Assembly: GCA_018389105.1 (NCBI GenBank)
Contig: JACATO010000624.1
Location: 496,001 to 560,000, forward strand
Length of the DNA stretch: 64,000 bases
Source of the DNA: Nautilus pompilius
Lineage: Eukaryota; Mollusca; Cephalopoda; Nautilida; Nautilidae
Direction: 5' to 3'
In this document: one piece after another, positions 37,201 through 49,200 of the stretch
Numbering within the stretch: position 1 is the stretch's first letter
How the letters are laid out: every line of letters starts with the position of its first letter
Notes under the pieces: generated by a model
Databases searched by the model: none
Told to the model about the DNA's origin: nothing
Seen by the model: only the letters and a program-made list of their open reading frames with translations
Translations under genes and position numbers: made by a program

Positions 37201-40200
37201 ATGATTATGCAGCCCGCACTCGTCATTCTTTCAGTTATCCGGCCCACTATGAAAAATGTTTGGTGACCCCTGGTTTAAAGCACCATTGTTAACATAATTG
37301 TCAAATTTCTTTTGGCAGTTGCCCTTCAGAAAGTCACAGAAGCTGCAAGTCATTCCAATGAAGCCATGACAAAAATTGTAAGACTTTTTAAATGATCATT
37401 TGTTGCTGATAATTGTAATAAACCTTTTGTTTTTACAGTGATTGATATCTATAAGTGAAGTCAGTGCTGCCAAGAGGATTAAATTTCTTAGAAAAACAGA
37501 TTAAAGAATTTTTCTCAATGTCTAAGATTACATCATCTTTAAAAAAAGAGAATTAGAAATATTTCTTGATTTAAAACATGTAGCACATAACTTTACTTTT
37601 ATTAAGAAAGGATGTTAAATTAAACCCAGATGAATATAATTATGGCAATAATATTTGTGTATTGGTGTTATAGAACTTTCGTGTGCATATTCTTACACAT
37701 GCAATTTTATTCCTCCATTTTAGGATAAGTTTAGAAAGCTGTTAGAAGTTCACCAAAGCTTAGGAGGAACCATTGACTTGATTAGTCCCACACGACAACT
37801 AGTAAAAGAAGGACGGATCATAAAGATTTCAGCACGAAGTGGAGAAAAACAGGAAAGATACCTTTTTCTGGTAAGTAGTAGTATCACTGGTTGGGCGTTA
37901 GGGTTGTCTGGTGATTAGACTACTTGACTGCTAAATTGAGGGTATAAGTTTACCTCCTGGTCAGGACTAACTTTGGTTGCTCCTCTTCACCAGCTGGCCA
38001 CTTGAGTTTCTTCCTAAAACCCAGTTTCTACCTATATCTGAAAATGAAGAATTTTAGTAGCGAGTTTTGCTTATGGCCTTTCATTCTGAAAAGTAGTTAT
38101 GCAATCCAATTAGTATGTAAGCACATGAAAACCAAAATGAAGATCTGCAACTCCCATAACCAGGAAGACATATCAGAAACATGACATTTTTCTTAAATCT
38201 ATTTAACGTGCTTGTTTATTCCACTTGAAGAAAAGGTGAGTGAGTGATAGATGAAGTTTCATCTGTAAATGTTTATTTAATTCTCACTGAAAATATATGA
38301 CTAGATTGGAACCTGTTTCTTTTGGTAAAAAAGAATACCATACTGTTGCTATGCTTTTGTACACAAGTCAAATTTAGCATCTGTGATCAGAATGGAATAA
38401 CTGGAACCAATCAATTCCATGGCAAAACGCCATAACAGAACAGGGAAACTTGCACACACAGCTCAGCTTGATTTTCTCATTAATTATAAACCACTTAGCT
38501 ACATGTTCATAATTGATTATAAGCTGAAATTGAGTGAAAGTGATATTGGAAAATGTTGGTAACAAGGTTACCAACACATGGAGTGGATTAAAAGGGACTT
38601 TGTTGATGATGCATATTAGTGTTAAGCTTTGTAGTAAATGCTGCTTAAATTGCCTGACTCTATATACAACAAAGAGGATAATCTTTATTTTACTCTAAAT
38701 AAGTAATCTAGTTTTTAGATCAGTGTATTTTCAAAATAAAACTTCACAAATATTCTAAATAAATTTTCTTCTCCAAGAAACAAATGTAAAATTTTGAAAT
38801 GACCATACTTATATTCCCATTTAGTAAACTATTGTTCTTTTTTAAAGCTATGTCTGATTAATGAATTTTAAACATTATTCTAAAAAATATTGTTGATTTT
38901 ACTTCTGCTAGCATTACAAGTATAACATAATGGTGGACCTTATGGGGTGGAAGAATTGTATTGTATTTAGGTTAACGTATGTTTTTTTGCTTTTGTTTTC
39001 AGTTTAATGATTTGTTCCTGATATGCAGTGAGCCTCTCCTGGGCACATATAAAATAAGAGCCAGTCTTGATTTAGATGGTATGGAGGTAAGCTGGTCTGT
39101 GTTATTTTAATAATAAATATCTCGTATTTGTATCAGAAAATAACATGAAGTCAGTAAAATTAAAATCATCTGTATTTGTTTTCAGGTCAAGCATGGAAGT
39201 AACCTTGACATTCCTAATGCCTTTTATGTTCGGAGTAAACAAAAAACAATAGAGCTTCTTAATGAGTAAGTACAACAAAGATGCTACAGTCCAACCAAAA
39301 GCCTTGTTACATGGTCTATTATAAATCGTTTTATTGTGTTAATCATACCTAAAATCTTACACATTTCAGTAATAGAAAATTTTTGAACTAACAAAGTAGA
39401 GTAAATTATTGTTTTAATTTATTAATCTGAAAACATGGGCATTTCAGATGTATAAAGGAAGGTAATGGGAGGGAACCGGCAAAGATTTTAACGTATAAAA
39501 GAAATTATAAAAAATACTGGCAAAGACATGCCTGTATTGTTCTAAAACCCTCGAGTTAAACATTTAATGATTTGTAGTATATTTTAAAAATTACTATTAA
39601 TTTATCAGTTATAATAGGAAAAAAAAACGACTTTATGGAGATAATGTGAATTAGAAAGTTCAGATTTTTAAACTTTTTATCCTCTCAAAAAATGTTTCTG
39701 ATTCCACAAGTAATTTTTTTTTTGAAAATTAGTATTTTATCAAGAGAGTGAACTTAATATGTTAAAAATGTTTGTTTGTTTTGTTTGTACAATTACCAAA
39801 ATGACAGAGAATTTCACTAGCAAGTGGTAAAATCAATTTATAGCATAATTTACTTAAATAGTTATGTGGGATTTAATTTTATCTTATAAAAATATTAGAC
39901 AGAAGATTTGCCTTTAATGATTTGAATAAGTACATTTATTTTACCCCATTCTAATAGTGCTGTTTGTTGTTCTACGGTAAAGGGGAGACAAGCAAATAAA
40001 AAATATTTTCCAGCTATCACTTTTTTTTTATTTAAAAAAACATTTAATGCCCTGCCATATTAATTTAGACACTGTGGTATAAAAATTTTGTACTATACTT
40101 TACCATGCTGAAAACAGGCAAATTTTATGAATTATTGCATTTACCTGAGGTTGTGTTAAGCTGTCCAGAGTCATTGACGGTGTACTTTTTTCCAATTAGT

Positions 40201-43200
40201 CCAGGCTGGTTTCACTAACACCATTGTCTCTAGTTCACAATCAAGCATGTATGAAGGTGGCAGTGATGTGGTATGGGCTGTAATTTGGCATGGTGTCTAT
40301 TGAAGGAAGTTTCAATTTTGTTGGGTACAGTACCATTTTAAAGATGCATCTACTATTCTACCAACAAGGTATCCTAAAATTCAGTGCCATTATTCTTCAG
40401 GAGGATGGTGCTGCTGCTTGTCACAAATCTTTTGATCAGTCTGGAGGAGAAAGCAAACATTCAACTTCTCCATATACTCAAAGCTCTGATATGAAGCTGA
40501 ATAAGCATTTGTGGGAGGACCTGGGAGAGCAATCTGTTCGTGTCCTGCCTGTATGATTGAATTAAAAGCTGGCTCTCACAAGAATATGGGGAAACTTACC
40601 AGACTAACGAAAATCTTGTTGATTCACTGCCAAACAGTGTAAATAATTTTTTTCTGAAAAAGGTGAACCAACCAAATAACACAGAATTTTACTATTATTT
40701 ATCTTCATTTACTGCTTTCTGCAACAAACTAACATACTGTAATAATGACAGGTTGTCAATTATGGCAGGGCACTGTATAAACATTTAACATTTTTAGGCA
40801 CCAGTTACCAACAGTTCAATCTCTTTACAGTGGTTCTCTTGAAGATGCATCTAGCTGGTATAATGTGAGTATAAAAATATTTTTCTTTGTTTCAACAATT
40901 TTTTCTCATTTATTACTTTCACTATATTTATAAAATTTGGGTATTCAGATATTAAATACTGAATACAACATGTGTGGAAAGTGTTCTTATGTGTTTAGAA
41001 ATTTTGAGCCATTGTGTAGCATTTTATGGCTAGATATCAAGAACACCTGCAAAGAGTCAATACTTTAAATAACTTGAATGCTAGTTTAACTGGTCTCAAA
41101 AAGAACCAAAATGTTTATTATTTATATTTGGAAATTTTTAAAATCAAGTAATTGTCTATCTAAACAAAAATTAATGGTGTTTTTGCCTGCTAAACTGGAC
41201 ACAAATGATGCATAGTACAGGGGTAACAATAGCCAAATAAAACTTGTTTTTGGTAGAAGCTTAGAATCAAGAAGATGTTAGGAAATCTGTATGAGAAAAA
41301 CATATTTCAGTAGTTTGATCTTTATAGAAAATGTTTTAGGTATAATTCAGACAGATTATGAAAGTTGCCAAGACACACGTGGTTTAGAGAAATGAACTCT
41401 TAATATCTTTCAAGAGATTCTAAGGTAGACCACTTGTTGGTGACTGGCAACTGCCAAAAGCTCCATGTTTATCTATAGACTTTTATCATAAACTTTTGTA
41501 CTTTTCAAAGACTTATAATACAAAATTGTATTTTAAACAAATTTTCTGAACTTTTTGGTTTAAAGGAGATAATTTTGAATTGCATAAATCCATGTGTGTT
41601 GATTTTTTTTGAAAATTGAAGCATATTATCCTAGTTACTTCCAACTGAAAAATAATCTGTCTGCTCCACCAAGTTTTGCCTGGCATTGCTAATTTGTCAT
41701 GTGATGTCATTTTTTCTTATCTGTTTGATAGTTAAATATTCCAAAGATTGTGACTTCAGATGAAGCAGCAACTTGATTTGGCTATGCTACTACGTAATTA
41801 GGAGTTGGTTAATTTGAATAATTTTCAATAAACTTAAGTATTTAATTACATCACCAGCTGACATATTTTACAGTACTTGATGAAGGAGGCATTCAAGTTA
41901 CGAATTTCAGGACACATGAAATTTTTCTATGTAAGGTTTTATGGAAAAAATTTTTTAATTTACCAGTTTTAATCATTAAAAAATCTTGTGAAATAACAAT
42001 GCTATTTATATTAAAAAGAAACAAAATAAGTAACATTTTGTATAAGATTGCTTTTTCAATGATGTCAATTAATTATTATTAAACAAATATTATTTTACCC
42101 TAGAAAGCAGCCATCCTGGTTAAATAATGTGATTTCAAAACAAAAACAATGAAAATGCAGCATTATTCATTTTATTCTATATAATTAAATTTATAATTTT
42201 ATATCTAAAAAACATTCCATTCTTTTAACTGCAGCTGATTGGTGGTGTCATTGATGACTTCAATTGTAAGAAGCAGTCAATGCGAGTGGAACAAGCTCAT
42301 CATTTACCAAATCCAGATGTATGTATGTTTCAACATATTGCTGACTTAAAAAGAAACAAGTCTTTTAAAAAAATTTTAATTTTAAGGTAGATAATATTGT
42401 ATTTAAGAAGTTTATATGGAAAGTAATAAGCTCTAATTAATTACAGGAAAACCACTGAACAAACCTGTGATTTTATTCATACAAAATATAATGTTGCTGT
42501 GACTCTTCAATGTCACTTACTCCAGAGTAAGCATCACAAATGAAAGTGTCTGAATGGGGTGTTGAAGTGAAATGTCTCACAAAAGAGCATGTAAGCTAGC
42601 CATAAAACATTCGTGTGCAATTGCAGAATGTCTGGTGAGTCTAACATTACTTATCAGTGAGCCAGTGATCCTTACATGTCTACTGGAAATGATGACATTA
42701 AAAAAGGAGCCATGTTCAGGCAGACCACCAAGTGCTATAACATCTGACTACAAGATGTATGTGGATATGAATGCTATTTCTTTTGTTGGTTCTGGTTGCT
42801 GTGTGAATAGTGGATTTTTTGTTAAGTTTAAAGTAGGATGCTTATTGAAACAAGAATGAAATTCAGTATATGTAGGGCATATTCATTTAGATAATGTTGA
42901 CTCTGAAAAAAAGGAAACGAAATTAGAAAATGAAATATATTACCATATAATTTTATTGTTAATAAAATAAGATGCAAAGAATAATCTGTGTAATATATAG
43001 ATATAATTAATTTTTTCAGTTATATTAAAAACATAGTTAACTAACTATAGTTTAGTTCTGCTTGACTACACGTCAGTAAAGTTTATAGCTTAAACTGTTT
43101 AAAACTCTTAGTTTTAGTTTTTGATAAATAAATATTGGCTTTATTTTTAAAAATTCACCATCTAAAAAAAAGTCAGATAATAGTGTTTTCACAATGTAAA

Positions 43201-46200
43201 AGTCTTAATAATTACTAACATTAGATTACTTTTAAAATATCCATGCTCACAGAAACATTATACAGCTTTCCTTGGTTGAAAGATGTACTAACCTAGTCTA
43301 ATTACACAGAGTTCTTCATTTCAATCAAAACATTAATTTTACAAAGTAAAACTGAGAACTCATTTAGCTGTCCAAGTTTTCAAGGTGAGAAAATGCAGAT
43401 GTGTCATAAAATGTTCCTTTAGTATGAAGGAAATAAATTACTAGAAAGAGCTGTTAAGAGTAATGGTATTAGAGAGATAAAATAAAATGCCTGCTATGAA
43501 TCCCTGTCGCAGTAGTTTGAACATCATAGGTTTTGCTCTTATATATTTTTTGTGCACTCGGTTTTAAGACATTTTCTGTATTTAATTTCTAGATATCTAG
43601 GTATGGAATCTATTAGATAACCAGTAATGACCTGATCCAGAATTTCTTGAAGCTGAGAGACCCCAGACAAACTCCATTGTCTGTGAGGCCCTGGGGGGAA
43701 AGAACTACAGTTCATTCTGAAACTTCCAAGCTGCAGTGGTTGTATATGCATGGCATGTTGTTCCATCTCCCTACAGAATATAGTAATTGTGGTTGAAGAT
43801 CTGATTAAAAATAAAGCCATGACAGTTTGCCAAAGGCTGAATATATTATATATTACTGGTAGAATTTAGATGTCCATCAATTAAATGCCTGCTTACACTA
43901 CTGCTCCAAAATCTATTCTTTACAATTGGTTGTAAACCCACTGAGTAAAAAAATTGCTATCTTTCTTTAGACCCATATTCATTTAGAGAATGTGATTGGT
44001 GAAGATATCATCATCAATAAAGTTGTTGCATTAGGAAAGATGAAGATTTTTATTTACGACTGCTGCCACAGACAGGGGCTGGCAGTGTGGCTGACACAAT
44101 TGGGGTTATAGCTCCTTATTGCCCCACAGTTTTGCAAGCCACAGCGATGACTCACACTTGTGCCATATGCCACCAACTGTTACTGCCAGTGCGGCTGATG
44201 CAATCAAGGTTGCATTGCCATTAGCTAACACCGCTGGGGCCTTCTGCTATAAAAACACGGAACCTGCCACACAAGGAAACTTTCAGAGACAGTGTCCTAA
44301 GGGGGGGGGGACACACCAGTTCAGCTCCACTCCTTGGATAAACTGGGCACAACAAGCCATCACACATTGTATCAACAGAGGAAAGGGATTGTTGGTAAAC
44401 AACAGCCTAGTCTGTGTTGCAGTAATTACACATTTCTAAAGAGGTCATTTGATGCACAAAACCTACAAAAGATTGATGGCAATTTGGTATATAGAATGAC
44501 TGCTAAATAATACTTCTCAGGTAAATGGAGAATTTTTAAAAATCTTGGTTATCCAGGGCCTTGAGCATTTTACTTTCAAGGAAATCTGGATGTACCTTTT
44601 TTCTGGTGGTGGTGATAATTATTTTGACAGGGATCTGTACATGTAAATGTGTTTATTTTAGATGCCTTATAAAAGCTGTAATGGCTTTCTGCCTCATCAA
44701 ATCAACCATACTAAATTATACAATTCTGATACACACACAGTTAATAGCACTTTTATGCTATCACAATATATATATATATTAAACAATCTGGTATTTTGTT
44801 AAATATTTCTTAGGATGATGAATTAGGAAAGAGAGCTCCTACATGGATAAAAGATGATGCCGTAACAATGTGTATGCAGTGTGGATGCCATTTCACAACA
44901 TTTCGTCGAAGACATCATTGTCGAGCATGTGGAATTGTAAGTCAAAAGCATGCATTTTTACTATTGAGTGCATATCACACCACAAGGGTTTTTTTGTTTT
45001 TCAGATATTTAAAATATGAACTATCTTCTTATGTGCTATGTTTCTTAAATGAGTTAAAATACAACACTATATCAATTACTTAAAAATGTTTTTTAAAGTA
45101 TAAATGCTACTTTTGATACTTGCTGACAAAGACCTAAATTCATTTACAGTGTCAAGTTGTACTAAAATGTCATATTGCTGATAAAATATGCATGGACCTT
45201 TTGGAATTCCTTTACAGAGGCAAAATTTGTCTATGCTGAGTGTTTTTAATTACAATAAGCCAAATTTTACAAACATTTAATAAAACTACTATTATTTTTC
45301 ATTTGCAAGAGAAAATACATGAAAAAATTTCACCTTATTGGTAAACAGCTTTTGTCCACAACCTCCCTGATAAGTGACATGGCAGCCACTCTCCTTCCTT
45401 GCTCCATATAATCTTGGTAAATGCATAAGTGAAACTTGCACAGTTGCTATGATAAGCAGGAACTTTTACCAGCTCTAATATTCAGACTTTTAAACCTGCT
45501 TACATGGATCTAGAGTAGACAATTAGTTGAGAAACATTTCACCTATTTAAAACCAATCAGAATACAACTGAGCTTTCATACTGCTCATGGAAGCAGCCAA
45601 CTTTCTTTCATTTCAAACAAGTTGCAGAAATAGTACATTCCAATTTTTAAAAATAATAATAATTGAGTATTTTTGTGCATCTTTTGTTGAGAATATGGCT
45701 GCCTTAGTTTAGAAAACTTATCACAAGTATTTGCTGCTGTGACATCAGATAATTCAGATTTTATGGGATTTTCTTGTCAAGATAATCATAGAATTTGATC
45801 TCGCATGATAATGATGATTTTGAACTTTTAAGTAATGGTAGGGATGGTAGACTACTGAAATGCCAAGGTTGATATCTGGTTGGGGGTCAGCTTGGGTTCG
45901 GTGTACCTCACTGGCAAATTCTCACACCTCTTCAGCCAGTCATGTGGGTTTCCTTCTACCTATAAAAATGAGTTCTAGTAAGACAACTTTAATACTACAC
46001 TTCTCTCATCAGGTTTGTCTATCTTGTAGACAATGGCATATGAAAAATACAAAACAAAGCAATGGTCCAACAAAACTTCAGGGATCATCAGTTTGTTTAT
46101 GGATATGGGAGGGTAAGGAACATGAGAAATAAGTCATTTTTTTTACTGGGTACAGCTGGAGGAAATTTTAGGGCTAAAAGTGAAAGGCTCATCTATTGTG

Positions 46201-49200
46201 CCTAAAAAACTATCCATGGAGATGAGCAGAAAGAGTAAAAAAGATTAATTACACTAGCTACATGATGTCTAAGCATTTACAGTATACAATTTATTACTGT
46301 ATCCAACCACAAAATTGTCAAATACTGATAACCTCAGAACATGGCAGGAAAAAAACCTCCAACGAGAAAATAAGTCCATATGATCTTTGAAATTTACTAA
46401 TTATTTTACATGAAGATGTTTTTATTGTAGGTTGTTTGTGGTAAATGTTCATCAAAGAAAGCACCTTTGTTTTATGATGATCTAAAGTACAACCGAGTTT
46501 GTGACAAGTGTTATCAAGTGCTTGGTTCAGCCACTCCCACTGTGAAAGAAGTCTCTGAAAATGTACCACACAAAAAGGGAATTCTACAGGTATTGGTTTA
46601 TAGTTGTCTAACCTAGAAACAATTTGTTATTCAGATGATTTTCAGTATAAGACATTTAACAGACTTGAAGAAAAAGCCCAATTATACAAAAGGCTTGAGC
46701 ATTTTTCTTCTATTACACACAAAAGATGGCATTATTTTTCCAAACATCATGTAAATTCTTGATTTACTTGATAAACCAATTTTTTTTCACATGTTAATGA
46801 TCATCATTGAAGTTGTACCAGCATATGAAATAATGTTCAGCTATGTATAATACACAATAATAATAAAATTTTTTATTTCTCATCTTTGGTACTTTTTCAG
46901 ATCAAAGCAAGTGATCCAAGTATTATTTGTGGCTACTTACACGTGAGTTCAGATAACTGCCGCAGCTGGTGTAGACGATGGTTTGCTCTTCATGATAACT
47001 TTGTTATGTATTCTTTCAAAGCTCATGAGGTAAGTAACATATTCAGGGTTAATCTTAATTTGTTGCCTTGTAATAAGGAAGAAAATGTTTGTTTTTTGCT
47101 CTCTTCCTCTGAATCAAGCTCGTTTATCATTTTTGACAGTGGGTGCAGCATGTTCAGCTAATTTTTCTGGTTACTTACTGTAGCAAATAGACAGTTTTAT
47201 CATGTGAACACTTGATGGTTGCACAAGTGGAAATGCTTTATCAGTGGTCTACATACAGCAAGCAAGCAAGCATTCCCAGTAGGCTGGAAAATGTCAGCAA
47301 AGTCATTGCTATCAAAACGTGGGATTTTACAACCAGGTTTCACTTGGAGGACTTTTCCTCATGATGAAGAGCAGTGGGATGTAATGGCAATGCAGATCAA
47401 ATGTCAGTGTTCTTTAACAGGCCTTTGAACATGACATCACAGAAATATTAACTTAACACCAGTTTATAAAAGGCATTAATGTAAGAGTAAATGATTCCAT
47501 TTCAAAAAACATAGGACTGGCTTTGTTGTCATACCAACAGGAAAATTTTAGCATGGGGTGGCAATAAGGAAGTATCTAATTCAGAAGATAATACACCTTT
47601 TTATTTCATTAACTTGAAAGTATATAATTTTTATTCTAACTGTTGACGTCGTGCGCGAGTATCTCAACAGTCAGTATTGCACATTAGGCTGCTGTAGTTC
47701 AAAAGAACGCGTGAACTCACAATGGCACTGTCTTTCGAACAAATGCAGACGCTGCTACAACAACAGCAAAAGCAATTTGAACAGTCACAAATGAAGATGC
47801 TTGAAGCACTTACCAAGACGCTCAATGTCCAGTCAGTTCCTCAAACAGCTGCCCAATCTACGTCATCCAAGGATTCAGTCATTGCATCTATTGCTGAATC
47901 TCACTATGACTCGTGTCACTTTTGACTCATGGTGGACTTGGCCACATTCGATGACGGTGAGAAAGTTCGAACATTATTGCGGAGACTTGGCACGTCTGAG
48001 CACAATCGGTACCTGAGCATGATCCTGCCCAAAGAACCCAAGGACCTGAACTGTCATCATTGTTTAATATTCGTTATCAGTGCCTCAACCTGATGAAGTA
48101 CACTACAGATGGCTGGGTCACTTATGCTGCCACTGTCAATCGGGAATGCAAACGATCCAAGCTCCGGTCAATGACAGACGACCAACTCAAGTGCCTGGTG
48201 TTTGTCTGTGGTCTTCGATCACCTCAGGACGCAGACATCCACACCCGCCTCCTGTCAATGGAGCAATGCCCAGACATAACACTCCAGGATATGACGACCG
48301 AATTCCAACGTATCGTGAACCTCAAACGCGATACTGCCATGGTTCAAAATGAACGCCCCAACACTGTCCATGCTGTCTCCAACAAGAGCCCACAGAAGTC
48401 AAATCGATCAAACAGTCAATCCAAGGAGTCCCGACCACCACCAGCATGCTGGAAATGTGGTGACTAGCACTACGTTTGTTTCTGCCCTTTCAAGCATGCC
48501 AACAACAAACGAACTACCAAATTCAATCGTTCCAGAGACGCCCATTCCCATGCAGTCATTACTCCAAATCAAGTCCTGTTCGCAAACCGCCAGAAATACG
48601 TGTCTATCTTGATCAATAATTCACCAGTTCAACTCCAACTGGACACGGCTTCTGACATAGCCATCATCTCGGATCGCACTTGGTGGCTCATCGGTCAACC
48701 ACCCATTCAACCTACCAATGAGATCGCCTACAATTGCTTGGTGAAGTTGATTGCATTGTGACCCTGAACAATGCCACTGTTTGCGGCACCTGTTTCCTAT
48801 CCAATGTTCCGGATCTGGATCGAACAACTGAATTTGTTGGACTGACCTCTCCGCCCCATCTGCCGCCGGACTCAACTTCAAGACCAACAATCATCAGCGG
48901 TCCCTCCACACGTACGCTTGCAGTTGATGGATGCTCTTCACCTGAAATACGCACCTTCACCGATGGCCTCGGACAGTGCACCAAATTCTCAGCTACACTG
49001 GTCTTATGTTCAAACGCTCAACTGGTGTTCCGTCCCAAACGTCCGGTTCCCGATGGAGCAGGAGCAGGAACTGGAGTGCCTCGTGAATGCTGGTGTTCTC
49101 ACAGCTGTCGACTACTCAGCTTGGGCGGTCCAATCGTCATTGTCAAGAAGTCAAACGGTACCATCCGCCTGTGTGCAGAGTTCTCAACTGGTCTCAACAA

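Noticed and set aside
44119..44439. 106-codon + strand frame
   Set aside because: Falls in a dispersed non-coding repeat that also occurs near 56.65 kb without an equivalent frame.
45860..46132. 90-codon + strand frame
   Set aside because: Begins inside the SINE-like repeat; composition and context argue against a gene.
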